In this document: positions 52,201 through 63,700 of the stretch, one piece after another | How the letters are laid out: each line of letters starts with the position of its first letter | Numbering within the stretch: the stretch's first letter is position 1 | Assembly (NCBI GenBank): GCA_027625915.1 | Contig: JANTQA010000023.1 | Span: 23,250,001-23,314,000 of the forward strand | DNA from: Anaeramoeba flamelloides | Taxonomy: Eukaryota > Metamonada > Anaeramoebidae | Direction: 5' to 3' | Length of the DNA: 64,000 bases | Made by a program: the position numbers and the translations under genes | The notes under the pieces: generated by a model | What the model was told of the DNA's origin: nothing | What the model saw: the letters and a program-made list of their open reading frames with translations, nothing else | The model's database searches: none

Positions 52201-53386
52201 TTTAAAGGAAAAAATCCAGCAAAAAAATGGATTATTAAATAGTGCAATTGAAAAATGGGATAATGATGAAGAAGAAGAGAGAATTAAAGAAGAAATCAAT
52301 AAAATTAAATTACAAGTAGATCAAATTCTTACAAAAAAAATTCAATCCAAAATTTCAAAAAAAGTTTTGTCAAACGAAAAAAGATCTGGATTGAAAAATT
52401 TACTTAATTTTGCAATTCATACAAATAAAAAAATCTTGGTTAAAAAAATAATTGTTGACGAATTATTGAAGCAATATTTTTTAAATAAAAAAGATCAGGA
52501 AAACTCACAACGGGTGGTTAATAATGAAAATTATAATAATAATAATAAAGATAATGACAGAAATAACAACAACAGCAATGAACAAGATGTCGATAATGAG
52601 AAAAAAATTAAAGAAAATAATGAAAAAAAAATGGAAATTGAATTTGAACAGTTGCATACTTTTAAAATAGGTGAAAAAATTATTAAAAAACAAAAATTTA
52701 TTGACAGGGTAAATAAAGATGTTGTTGGGTTTTCGACTATCGAAATACAGAGACAAATTGCCATATTAAAATATAATTATGCATTATATTTAGTTTATCA
52801 CGGGCAATTTTATTCAATAATGGAAAATATTTTTAAAAAGGATTATTATCAATCATTAATTGAATTATATGATTTGAAAAAAAGAATCAAAACAAATAGA
52901 GAATTGGATCCAAATTTTGAGTTCAATTTATTTATCAATCTTTGTGCAAAGAAAATTTTAAATAAATCTTTTAATTATTTGGAAACCAATTATCAAATAA
53001 TGGATGATCCAAATGTTTTCCAATTTTTAAAGCAGATTGAAGTTATCAATATATTAATATTTCAAATCTTCTATAATGACAATGGAATGAATAATCAGAA
53101 AATTACAATCGAATTCTTACTTGACGAGGTTCCACCAAAAGAAAACATTCTTTTCAAAAATTCTAAACAAAAATTAATGCATGCATTATCTTTATTTATG
53201 AAAACAGAAAATTCAATCGTTATTCAAGAAATTACTTCCTTAATTGATTTATTGAATAATGAACAACAAATTTTGCAATATAAAATCCCTCGGCCAAATC
53301 TTGATAAATACTGTGGCATTAATGAACCTTTATATAAAAATTTTTCATCAAAGTATAATTTAGTCCTTAAAAAATGTCAAATTTGA
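42518..53386 (+). CDS. USP25/28-type ubiquitin hydrolase homologue lacking catalytic Cys and His
   Basis: Two exons, 42518-44357 and 51957-53386, give 1089 aa. The donor is GTAAGT, the acceptor is TTTCAG and the phase matches. A UBA-like segment (about 5-47) is followed by a UIM-like motif (DIEKAIQLSLETS, about 94-106) and a USP domain from about 139. Strong USP25/28 landmarks are VLTFQLDR, YLDRYMHYNL with KSREELKR, and ILVHKG. The Cys box reads GLQNISNTHYINSLLQS, with His148 where USPs have the nucleophile Cys. After the splice, DIGNYFSYI has Asn617 in place of the general-base His of the usual AGHYWAYI. The third triad residue, Asn634 in KFND, keeps the 17-residue spacing known from USP28. 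Deubiquitination is therefore not expected, and a ubiquitin-binding scaffold role is inferred. Lys/Glu-rich insertions lie near 265-325 and an Asn-rich one near 760-800. The C-terminal half is helical and unassigned. Confidence 0.9.
44440..44900 (+). repeat. intronic repeat, copy 1 (same orientation as 49205-49670)
   Basis: Aligns with 49205-49670. Shared blocks are ATGTCTTTC with CTACAAT, GGTATTTTTTATTTTTT, ATAGATTTG, TTTTTTTGGAATAA or its close variant, GAAAAC and AATTCTAAAG, in the same order. It is diverged and non-coding. Confidence 0.6.
45017..45190. repeat. foldback hairpin with ~75-nt arms
   Basis: The arm core GCGATTATTTGCGACGATTA followed by TAATATTTTTTTATTTTGT pairs with its near-perfect complement at 45116-45156, and weaker pairing continues outward to TCATTTG/CAAATGA. 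The spacer at the tip is about 19 nt. It lies inside the USP-like gene intron. Confidence 0.8.
45233..45255. repeat. GC-rich mini-hairpin
   Basis: GGGGGGC and GCCCCCC flank a 7-nt loop. It is very unusual in this AT-rich sequence. It lies in the USP intron, just before one of the inverted repeats. Any function is unknown. Confidence 0.7.
45297..45425 (+). repeat. inverted repeat pair, left member
   Basis: Reverse-complement relative of 47697-47838. The core TTGAAGACACCATGAGTGAC, then GATTCAAAACGTTGTAGAAT, is matched on the other side, with AGAACTATTAAAA and TTTTTAGGAAT further in. The two copies enclose about 2.3 kb. They could be the ends of one element or two independent insertions. Confidence 0.75.
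45629..45795. repeat. perfect 53-nt inverted repeat hairpin
   Basis: Arms 45629-45681 and 45743-45795 appear to be exact reverse complements. They contain CTCGTTTTGGATCCCTGACC and its complement, and the loop is 61 nt. Perfect identity means recent origin, gene conversion or selection. It is inside the USP intron. Confidence 0.85.
47164..47220. repeat. (AT)n microsatellite
   Basis: About 57 nt of TA repeat with two TC interruptions at the start. It is the longest AT microsatellite in the window. Confidence 0.9.
47697..47838 (-). repeat. inverted repeat pair, right member
   Basis: Partner of 45297-45425. It reads ATTCTACAACGTTTTGAATC then GTGTCACTCATGGTGTCTTC on the plus strand and is followed by a T run that mirrors the A run of the left member. 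Confidence 0.75.
48020..48590 (-). repeat. dispersed repeat of ~550 nt, inverted copy of 57505-58080
   Basis: The reverse complement aligns with 57505-58080 over the whole length. Shared blocks include TTTTTTATTTTGTACCAAAA or its complement, ATTAATTAATAATTT, and ATGATTAAAAC next to CTTTAACA. No coding frame is seen, and the ends carry no obvious terminal repeats. Confidence 0.75.
49181..49209. repeat. (AT)n microsatellite
   Basis: A pure AT run immediately before the second copy of the intronic repeat (49205-49670). Confidence 0.9.
49205..49670 (+). repeat. intronic repeat, copy 2 (same orientation as 44440-44900)
   Basis: Partner of 44440-44900. It starts at ATGTCTTTCGCTACAAT, just after an (AT)n tract, and runs to the AATTCTAAAG block. 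Both copies lie in the same intron, 4.8 kb apart. Confidence 0.6.
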
Positions 53387-56013
53387 TGAAAATAAGAAAA
53401 ATATATTTAGAAAATATTTCTTGGTTGCATTTATGTGCATGTGTGTATGTGCGTGCTAATGTATTTTAGGTTTTTTTAATTATTATTATTTTCAAAGATC
53501 AACACAAATCTTTCTTTTTTTTTTTTTAAAGGAATTAGCCCAACCAAAATAACAATTACTAAAATTGAAATATGTAACAATTTAATTAAATAGTATATTT
53601 GTGATCTTTGGTTCAAAAAAAAAAAAATAAATAAATAAAATAAAAAAAATAATTGTATAATTTTGATTTTAATTACTATTTACATTTTTTCATTCAGGAA
53701 AAAAATTGTCAAATTGGTTTTAATTACAAAATGTTGAAAGTAAAAAGAAAAATTTTTCAACTAATTTTTTTACTTTTTTTTGGCTGTGTAATAGAGATAT
53801 CTGAAACTGAAGTTCTCTGAACTGGATTAATACATATTATTAAAATCTTGAAGCCAGTTTCAAGTGTATAGGGAAATGATAGCAACAAAAAATCCAAAAA
53901 ATTCATATTTTTTTTTGTTTCAAATTAAAATCTCAAATTTCCAAAATTGGTCATACTTAAATTTTGGTTTAATTTGAGGTTTGTAATTCTATTTAAATTC
54001 TAATAATCAATCTAATGTTTGAAAATGGTTTTTGATTTAAAATATGGTGGGGGTACGTGCTTTATTTGAAACGTAGGTTATAAACAAGTCTATTTGTGCC
54101 AACTTGATCTTTTTTCTTGAATAATTTTTCATTTGATTCTTTGAAGAAGCAATTGATATAAAGTTCTAAGCCAATTTTACTTCAACTTGAGTTGAATACA
54201 TAATAAAAAAATGATTTTCTTCTTATTTTTTTTCAGTGCAGAGTCAAAAAGCCAGATCAAATGGCATACAATTATATTTTTGAAAGAAAACTATTTTTTT
54301 TTTTCTTTTTCTTATTTGAAAACAATATCGAATTAAGTATCCTAGAATTGACCAAAATCAAAAACAATTTTAAAGGTGAATTTCTTGATATTTTCACTAG
54401 ATTTAAAAATTAGGAAGATAATTTGTGCAAAATTTTTTGTCATTTTCCCAATTTTGTTTTAGAAATTTGTTGGTTTTTTTTTAAAAAAATAACTCTTAAA
54501 ATTAGACTCTATTTTTAGAGTAAAATTTTAACATTTGATCTTGCTTTTTTAGAATTTATTTTTTCAAGGGTATAATTCTCGGAAGTCAATAGCATTGATT
54601 TCTTATTGTTCGTTGTTGGTTTCTTTAATCTTTGAATTTAAATATCTTGAATAAAAAAGAAAACACAATTTTCATTTACTTCAAGGAAAAAATAAATTCT
54701 GAAAATCAAAGTAGCCAAAATTATACATTGAATTTCAGTTATACTTCTTTTATAAATTATTTTTTCAAAGTTATCATAATTTTATGTAATAAAAAAAGGA
54801 TAGCTTTTAAACACATGAAAATCTGAATACCCCCCTTTTCAAAAATACTGACTTTTGAAAAAAACAACTATTTTTGTGTTGTTTTTTTTTTTAAATAAAG
54901 TGACAATGAATGAAATTTATCTTGAACATTAAGATTGAAAAAATACTAAATTTTAAAACAATTTGCTGAAAAAAACAGGGAATGTATATAAAAACTTGAC
55001 CATTAAAAAAAAAATAAAAAGATAAAAAATATTCCAAAAATACAAAAAAAAAAACATTTTTTCAATTGAATTTAACGATATAATTTAAAAGAAAAATTTT
55101 TATTTTATTTTTAAAATTTAAAAAATATGTTTCTTTTTAGTCTATTAAAAAAATAAATTAAAATAATCTCTCCACAAAGTGAATTAAAAAATCAAAAATT
55201 TTACAATTAAAAATGAAAACAATATTACTGAAAAATTTCATTTTTTTTTCAATTCCCTTTAATACCTAATCAAGACGAAAACCTTTTTCAAAATTTTTCT
55301 AGACAATTATGTATATTATGTGAGTGTATTTCAAAAATACAAAATTTACGTATTTTTTTTGGAATAATTTTCCGAGTTGTTTTTTGAAATAAAGTATTTT
55401 GCCGAGTTTGCCTATGTTGTTCTGAAAACAGTTGTTGAAGTATTATTCTATTGTCCATTCTTCTCAATTAATAACCTTTCTTTAGGATTTTAAATCCCTC
55501 CTAACAAGCTCTTTCATTTATCTAATGGTATTCGAAGAATTAAGGGGAATAATTGTAACTTCATTTTGAATTTCTTTTTCATATAGAAGTATAAATAACA
55601 TCCTTCTTCTTTGAAAACTCGATTTGAAAAAAGAAAAATCGGGAAAAGGAGGTGAAAATTTTTACGCAATGAGAATTCAATTCTCAGTATTAAAAAAGTA
55701 ATTTTTTCGTGTTAAATGAGGAAGGATATTTTAATTTGATTAAATTGGAAACTTCCGAGTCAATTAAAGTTTATTAATCTCCAAATTATAACAAACGTCA
55801 GCAAAATGTGTAAAAAATCGTTTAAAAAAAACTAAAAATAATATCGAAGAAATTTGAACGTAGTCCAGGCTCTGTATTAATGAGTATTCTTTTTGTTTTG
55901 TTGTTAAAACAAAACCTTATGGAAATATCAATACATTTTTCATTTTTTTTCAATCTGTTTAAAATAATCCTTTTTTTCTTTGATTTTTTTTAAATTTAAC
56001 GAACATAATAATC
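53387..56013. other. non-coding intergenic stretch
   Basis: Lies between the USP-like gene and the Cks1 gene, both on the plus strand. It contains one dispersed-repeat copy (55085-55385). Otherwise I see only AT-rich sequence and no gene. Confidence 0.6.
55085..55385 (-). repeat. dispersed repeat, copy 2 (inverse of 27640-27905)
   Basis: Reverse-complement partner of 27640-27905 with the same block order. It includes ATATGTTTCTTTTTAGTCTA and GTGTATTTCAAAAATACAAA on the plus strand. Confidence 0.75.
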
Positions 56014-56536
56014 ATGTCTTCTGAAGATTTTTATTATTCACCAAAATATTATGATGATGTTTACGAATATCGGTAAGTTATTATCTTTTTAAAACTTCAC
56101 ATTTTTTTTTAAACTGATCAAACTGAAACTTTCTGTTTTTCCGACAATCTTTTGTAACCATTTCCTTTCTATCTCACCATAGACATGTTATTATACCAAA
56201 AACTGTTTCATTAAAATTGACACAAAAACAATTGTATTCGGAAAACGAGTGGAGATCCATTGGAATACAAATGAGCCCAGGGTAATTTTTACTCCTTTTC
56301 TATTGCTTTTCAAGATCTTTTTATTTTTGGAAAATTAACGAATATAAAAAAAAATCTTTTTTTCAATCTTTTTTTCTTTTACGTTTTAATCAATTAATTG
56401 ATTTTTTCTTAAAAGTTGGGTACACTACCATTGGCACAAACCAGATAAAACAGTTTTACTTTTCAGAAGAAAATTAACAAAAGAACAAAAACAGCAACAA
56501 CAAAAAAGTGGAGAGCAACAACTCTCAGATTACTAA
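56014..56536 (+). CDS. CKS1: cyclin-dependent kinase regulatory subunit
   Basis: Three exons, 56014-56072, 56183-56281 and 56416-56536 (donors GTAAGT and GTAATT, acceptors CATAG and AAAAG), give 92 aa, close to the usual 75-115. The whole Cks fold is covered. FYYSPKYYDDVYEYRHVIIP at the start is followed by SENEWRSIG, MSPGWVHYHWHKPDKTVLLF and RRKL. Residues expected in the phosphate-binding pocket are present: Arg20 in EYRHV, the SENEW Ser and Trp, and the Arg of LLFRR. The HxP hinge segment is HKPDKT. Known role: binds Cdk1/Cdk2 and docks phosphorylated substrates during cell-cycle transitions. The tail is Gln/Lys-rich and family-atypical but short. ATG choice is clear because the usual N-terminus follows directly. 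Confidence 0.97.
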
Positions 56537-56972
56537 TCTCATTAACCACTAAAAAACGTTGAAAATAATAAACAAAAATCTGTCATTGGGAATTTGACAA
56601 ATACAACAAATTTTCTGAACAAGGCTAAAAAAAAATAACAAAATTAGGTTAAAAAAAATACAAAAAACCACAAAGAAAAGAAAATAAAACTTTCTCTTCA
56701 ATGTCCTATTTCGTTTTTGATTTTTTTTTTTTTTTTTTTGTGAACTTCAAAGGCTATTTTTTTAAAATTCAACAACTATTTCAAGATCTAATTATTACAA
56801 TATATTGACAACGGAAAAACAAAAAAATTCATAAACATTTCCCAAAGAAGTATTTTGTTAAAACACATGCTGGTGTTTGAAATTTAAATGGTACAAAATT
56901 TCAATTTGTAGCCTTTTTTACAATTTTGAATTCTCATTTTCTATTTAGGATTCTGGGTTCACCCAAAAGATA

Positions 56973-57372
56973 CAGCTGTTCCAAGGCTACGGCGAGATTT
57001 TATCAATATCAATTTTTGATGTTTATATAGATTTCTAAATCGAAGAATATAAGAATAAGAAAGCATATATTGAAAATATTCTTTCATAAATGAGTTTATA
57101 AGCAAAATATTTTTCTAATGTGATCGAAAAATAAATTCATTTTTTAGAGGAAATTTTATGTAGTTTCTTAATGAATTTTTGATGTTTAGAGTCATTTTGG
57201 GTTCTGAAAATTTATTTTTTGAAAATCAGAAAAAATTCTAATATATTGGTTCATTTAGGAATTTTTTTTTTCAATATGAGCTTTATTATTCCCATATTGA
57301 ACTTTTTAAAATATTTATATCAACATCAAAATTTGATATTGATAAAATTTCACGGTAGCTTTGGATCGACTG
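56973..57372 (+). mobile_element. MITE family B, copy 1 (400 bp)
   Basis: TA-flanked element starting CAGCTGTTCCAAGGCTACGG and ending GGTAGCTTTGGATCGACTG. Terminal inverted repeats of about 70 nt include ATCAATATCAA and GATGTTTATATAGATTT, matched by AATATTTATATCAACATCAA on the right. Copy 2 at 58196-58599 matches throughout. The ends and TA flanks suggest a Tc1/mariner-type non-autonomous element. Confidence 0.8.
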
Positions 57373-57504
57373 TATATCTAAAATATATATCATAAAAAAA
57401 GGAACAAACAAATATATAGAGATCACAAATTACAATCTGTTTCTTGGAAAGCTCGATTTGCAAAAGGAAAATAAGGAAAATGAAGAGAAATTTTTTTCCG
57501 GTTT

Positions 57505-58080
57505 GTTATTAAAATCCCAACATAGTTCACATTTTGATTCTTTTTCGAAAAAACCCACAATAATTCTTTTTGTGATTAAATAGAATCAAATGATTCTTTG
57601 TTATTTCGATGATAAGATTCAACTTATTTCTTGTTTAAATTTGGGTTTTAATTGAATACCATCATTCTCAAAATTTATTAATTAATAATTTTTTTTTTTT
57701 TTTTTTATAAAAAAAAGAATTGAATATTTTTCAAAAAATTAAATATTTGGGGTTTTTCTTTTTTGAGATTTTGGTATTAATCATTTTTTCTGACAATCCT
57801 GATGTTTTTGTTTTTATTACTTGTAAGAAAATTATTTTTCTTTGAAATGGTATGAAAAGAATCTTTTTGTTATTTTTAAATAGAGTTTTGGTACAAAATA
57901 AAAAATTCATTTTTTGATTTAATAGAGTCAGAATAAACTAATTTTGGATTTTTTGGAAAATTTTGACAAAAAAGTACTTTAACAAGTGGAAAATGATGAT
58001 TAAAACCTATTCCTTTCAAATCATTTTAATATTATGATTCCAATTTTTTATTTTTTTAGGATTTGGAAAATTCGTAAAAT
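57505..58080 (+). repeat. dispersed repeat of ~550 nt (inverse copy at 48020-48590)
   Basis: Lies between the two MITE B copies. It is a reverse-complement partner of 48020-48590 with the same block order across its length. It is non-coding. It may have been picked up between MITE insertions or may simply neighbour them. Confidence 0.75.
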
Positions 58081-58195
58081 AGATGCATTTTGGTTACTCT
58101 GAACATCACCAATATTAAATTATAGATATTTCACTTCAAAAAGGAAAAAATTATCCCTTTTATGCTTATGACTGGGTGGTTATTTACCACTTATA

Positions 58196-58599
58196 CATCT
58201 GTTCCAAGGCTACTGTGAAATTATTTCAATATCAAAATTTGATGTTGATATAGATTTTTAAATCTTAGAATATAAGAATAAGAAGGCTGATATTATACTA
58301 AAAAAATTCATAAATGGATATATCTGAAAAAAAAACTTCATATGCGATCAAAAAAAAATTCATTATTTCAGAGAAAAATTTGTGTTCTTTCTTAATGAAT
58401 TTTTGATGTTTAGATTTTTTTTGGGTTGTGAAAATTTATTTTTTGAATAATCAAAAAAAATTCTTGAAAATTGGTTTATTTAGCAAAAAATATTTTTTTC
58501 AATATGGGCTTTTCTATTCTTATATTCAACCTTTTAAAAATCTATATCAACATCAAAATTTAATATTGAAAAAATTTCACGGTAGTCTTGGATAGACTG
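58196..58599 (+). mobile_element. MITE family B, copy 2 (404 bp)
   Basis: TA-flanked, starting CATCTGTTCCAAGGCTACTG and ending GGTAGTCTTGGATAGACTG. It is in the same orientation as copy 1, 1.2 kb away. The interior shares TCTTAATGAATTTTTGATGT with copy 1. No reading frame of note. Confidence 0.8.
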
Positions 58600-58735
58600 T
58601 AACCACTATTAATAACTCAAATTTTAATATATTAAAGTGACACACGTTAAAAAAACATTAGTGGCAACTGTATCCACCATTTTTTTTTTTTTGACAATTA
58701 AAACTCTTTTTGAAGTTAAAAAGGAAAAAAAAAAA

Positions 58736-58736
<1 letters not shown>

Positions 58737-58772
<36 letters not shown>
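58737..58772. repeat. (AT)n microsatellite
   Basis: A pure TA run following a GA/A-rich tract, shortly downstream of MITE B copy 2. Confidence 0.9.
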
Positions 58773-58776
<4 letters not shown>

Positions 58777-60705
58777 TTTAGCTATGACATTATGGAAAAA
58801 TAAAATAGAAAATTTCAGGTTAGATAAAACTCTTACTTGAATTAACAAATTATGTTTATGCCACAATATAGTCAACAATCCAGATCTTCAAATTCCAGGG
58901 GGCGATTTATTAATTTTCGTTGGGTGTATCATGATGTTTAAACACCCAAATCTAAGATGCAAAGTTGTTTTTTTGGATATAGCGTATTTTAAATTGAATT
59001 GGTTCTGTATTTTGATCGAATTCAACTTAAAGATATTTGCTTTATGTTTTATTATAAGCGAAGAATGTAAGAAAAAAAAAAAAAAGAAGTAGAAGATTAC
59101 TATTTATCAGTTGCTATGATGTGTTATTTAGGTTCTTAGCTGATAAAAATTCACCATGTTATGAATTTTTAGGTTTGTTCAAAAATGAAAATTTTCTTTT
59201 GTTGAAATCATATTTAGTAAGATAAAATCTGATGGATTAAAAGGTATTTAATATAAAAAAAGGATTTTTATTTTTGAGTTGTTTATTTTAACTTTAATTT
59301 TCTTTTAAATAATTTACTGAAAAACTATTAGGATACCCCCCCTTTTTTTACTATAAAAATATCTTGTATTTTATCATTTTTATCAATTGATCAACTCCAC
59401 CAAAATAAATAATCTAGATCTTTTTCACAATAATTTCACAAAATATTGATATCAATTTTTAAAAAGTTTACGGATCAAGAAAATAATGTTTAAAAATTAT
59501 TAAGAATCCTGTGGTTTTTTTTTAAAAAAATAAACTTTATTTCTATCAAAAGGGTTTTTAAAAACATATTTAAATATAAATTAATGTTTATAATCGAACT
59601 TTTAAGAGAAGATAAGAAATAGGTAAAATAATTTTCGTTAGAGAATAGATGATATTCATATAAAAAAAATCTAACCAATCTAAATATTTTCTTAAAAATT
59701 GAAAAACAAAAAAATCTAATGTTCTCCGTTTTAAAAATCAAAAAATGTTCCTTTTAATTTTAAATTGGAGGTCAAATATATTCAGAATAGTAATTATTAT
59801 TATTTTTAATAATTATTTTTACATTTTCAACAATATTATAATTACAGGCTTTAACTTCTTGAAGATAGATCTTGTAAGAAAAATAAAGCAAAACTATGAA
59901 AAAATGATATTAATTTTGTAATTTCCAAATATTATTTTAACATAGCATATGCAATTAACTCCTACAAAATTATATAAACCATTCATTAATACCCAACTTC
60001 TTTAACTAAAAAATGGTTTATGTTCATTACAGAATATGAGATAAAAAATATTTAATAAATAATGAGTAATTGAACGAAAAAAAGGAAAAGATATATAAAT
60101 AGCAAAAATCAAAGATTTGACATTTAAAATACAGTTGTTATTTTGTGATAATTAATTTTAATCTTAATAAAATTTTCTTTTTGACAGGTAATTTTAAAAA
60201 GTTTAATCAGAGAAAAATCACCAGGATATATTTTTAAAAATTGAAAATACATTGATAAAAGCATTTAAATTTGCTTTTTAATAAAGGAAAAGTTTTTTAA
60301 AACATGTTTGAAAAAAATTTTTGTATTGACTTATTAATGAATTTTTTTTACTTAAGTTATTTTCAATCTATTAAAAGTTTCATCTTATTTCTGAAAAAAA
60401 AATATTTTGAATCAACTCTTCTTCTTCAATTTTTTTTTTCCATATCACATTTCATAATTTTGATTAAACTTTTTCCAAAGTACTTATCAACATCTGGATT
60501 TCATTAATATAACAATTTATCATTGACTTAAATTGATTGTAACTTTTATTTAGGTTAAATAATAAAATGATAATATTCAATTTTTTAATTCAATAAAATA
60601 ATAAATTAATTTACATTATAACTAAAAAATTATTCATAAAAAAACAAAAAAAAATAAAAATCACAGGTAATTGTTATTATTTATTATTAATTTCCTTGTA
60701 GATTC

Positions 60706-60734
60706 TCTTCTTCTTCTTCTTCTTCTTCTTCTTC

Positions 60735-60765
<31 letters not shown>
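60706..60765. repeat. (TTC)n followed by poly-A, just past the reductase stop
   Basis: About 33 nt of TTC repeat and then about 27 A on the plus strand, 17 nt downstream of the minus-strand stop codon. On the reductase transcript this reads as a U-run followed by a GAA repeat. It lies in the expected 3' UTR or terminator zone. Confidence 0.8.
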
Positions 60766-60769
<4 letters not shown>

Positions 60770-60781
60770 TCAAAAAATATA

Positions 60782-63700
60782 TTAATTAATTATTTCTTTT
60801 ACATTTTTAAAAAAAATATCTAATAATTCATCATTAATTAAAGGAATTTTGATTTCATTTAATATACTCTTTAAGCCATTAATATTAATCTTGACTGTTC
60901 GAGGTAAGGGGCCATTTTGAAACAAGGAATTCAATGGTGCCAATGGATTATTAATCTGATTTTTCAATTTTTTTTGGAAATGGAAATAATCACATTTTTC
61001 TAATTTAACGTCTCTGGTTTTTTGATAATACATTAGCAAAGTTTCTAATTGTGTTTGCAGAGGGTTTGAAAAATTAATTCCGATCATTTTATAAGCTTTA
61101 TCAAAATTGTTGAATGTGCTATTGACGATTACCTTTGAATAAAAATCGACTGGCAACAGATCAAAACTGCAATCTGGGTCGTCAACAAACAATTTCATCT
61201 TCAAAATTCCTGTGACGATTCTACAGATCAAATCCTTTTTTGGGAGATACCCAGTTTTGGAGTTGGCGAAAATTGAGTTTGGGCGATAGATTATCGCGGG
61301 GAGCTTAAACTTCTGCCTGGCGTATTGAATCAATTTTTCAGCGACCCATTTTGTTTGTGTATATCCACTGACTTGCATTGAGGGGTAATATAAAAAGGGG
61401 TTTTCGTATTCATCGATGAAGTTTGTGAAAAAGAAGATCGAGATTGTGGAAATGTAGGAAACTGGTATTTTCTTCACCATTGCTAGCTTGATGATTTCGG
61501 CTGTGCCGCCAACATTGGCCCTTTCAAGCATTTTATAGGGCAGCACGGAATCCACGTGGGCGCCGGAATGGATGACCAGGTCGCAATCGTTAGCAATCTC
61601 GATGAATTTTTCTTTTGTCAATCCAAGGTAGTCTTCCGCTAAATCCCCAGCGATCAAGTGGACCCTGCTTAATTGCTTTTCGGTCAATGTAATTTTGGAC
61701 TGTTGCAATACCAAATTGAGCCTTTTCGTCGCGTTTTCGTCAGAGTCGCTTCTGATCAAGCAATATACCTTCTTGACTTCATTCAGCTTTGTTAAATTTA
61801 GCAAGTCCTCAAGGATGTGTATCCCCAGGAACCCAGTTGCCCCCGTTAAGAAAACAGTTTTGAAATCCTTATTAACGGGTTTTTCTTTCCCCTTGTAGAA
61901 GAGTTCCTTTTGGACTTCTTGAGGAAACCAATGCTCCAAGGAGCTAACGAGTGGCCAATTGATTTCGTCGCCGTATTTGGAATAAATTTCAGATCGACTT
62001 GACGTTTCTTTAATATATTGAATGAATTGGCGCACCGGCAAGAAAAATAAAAACTTGGGTATATCCAGGGAATATTTTCTTTTTATCGTTTTGCTGATCA
62101 AATACTTGGTTAATGAATCCCCGCCCTGGTGATGCACAGATTTGTCCAGTGCCAATTCTGTAACTTGTAAGGTTTGCGCTAAATACTCTTCTAAATTGCT
62201 TTCGTCCTCGAGGTTTATTTTGTTGCTGGTGTTGCTGATTCTCTCATCAACATTATTAAGCATGTTGTCGATTGTTTGCTTATATTTGAGAAATATTTTG
62301 CCACGGCTCTTTTTGCCCGCGACGCTCAATAGGCCATTTTCAATTGTAAAGTCTATTTCTGTTTCAATGTGCATCTCCTTTGGTATTTCGAAGGCGCTGA
62401 TTTCTGATTGCTCGGCAATTGCCTTGAGTTCATTGGCAAATTGCTTCTTACTGGATTTCAGATGCTCCTTCGATGGGACGATGATGGCAACCAAAAAGGA
62501 ATAGTCGGGGCATCCATAAATAAATATTTGATGGATCATCTTTGACTGCTTGAAGACGTGCTCTTCTAAATAATTCAATGACACAAACACGCCCTGGGAT
62601 AATTTGATTGTATCCTTGATACGATCAATGATGATTAGTTTCCCGTCAATGTACTTCCCGATGTCGCCTGTCCTAAAATATCCGTCATTGGTAAAATTGT
62701 TCTTTGTTGCTTCTTCGTCTTTCCAATACTCCTTAACCATTTCCTTGGTCTTCACACAGATCTCGCCGCACCCCTCAGAGACATAATAATTCATCTCGGG
62801 GACATTCACCAACTTGACGTCTGCGCTTTTCAGGACTTGGTTATCGGTCGTAATGGATCCAACCTCGGTGGTGCCAAACGCATCAAAGACGCGATCCTCC
62901 CCAAAGACCATTTGCAGAAACCGAAAGATCTTTTTGCTCGTCTTCGCGCCGCCAGTGAAAACAAAATTTACTCGGTCGCCAAACGCCATTGAGTATTTGG
63001 CGATTAAGAGCTTTCGGATTTCTTCCTCGCCCTTCTTTTGATCTTCCTTGGGCTTTTTCTTGTTCTCTTCCAGATTTGTTGCCAATTCTTCTTGGAACCT
63101 CGAATACAGGATCTCGTAGATCCTTGGCGTGGACGTAAACAGGCTTGGCGACGCGATCTTGACTTGCTCAAAGATTTTGCTAACTTCGCTGCAAATGGCC
63201 AGCCTTGCGCCATAAAAGATCGTGATCGGGAAGGTTTCCCGGGCACCGCAGTACCCCAGATTCGTAAATAGGTACAGAATGTAGGGCTGTGGGATCTTCG
63301 TGTCAATCAGGCCACGGCAGCAGACACGTTCTTTCCATGTCTCGTTCCGAAAGATCGCACCCTTGGGTTTCCCCGTGGAGCCGGACGTAAACATGATCGT
63401 ATAGATCTCGTCAGGCTTGGAATCATAAATATATCGCTCGCGCAATTCACCGATTTCGGTCATTGTTTGCTTCTCGGTTCCAAAATTATGATTGTAATTG
63501 AGATCGTCAATGTTAAGAAGAGGAATGTCTTGATCTTGAAAGGAATGCTTTGTTTTGTTTGTGCAGATGATCAATACAGGATCAACCTTTTGGCAAATGT
63601 CCCTAATCTTTGTCGAACTGGAGTCAGGTAGAATTGGTACAGTTGCTATTCCCAAAAAAATGCAGCTGTAATCAGCAAATAAAAATTCTAAACGATTTTC

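Larger units (their letters stand above)
56537..60781. other. non-coding intergenic stretch with MITEs
   Basis: Lies between the convergent Cks1 (plus) and reductase (minus) genes, so it should contain both 3' ends. It holds two copies of MITE family B, one copy of the ~550-nt dispersed repeat between them, an (AT)n tract, and a TTC-plus-poly-A tract just past the reductase stop. No gene is supportable. Confidence 0.6.
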
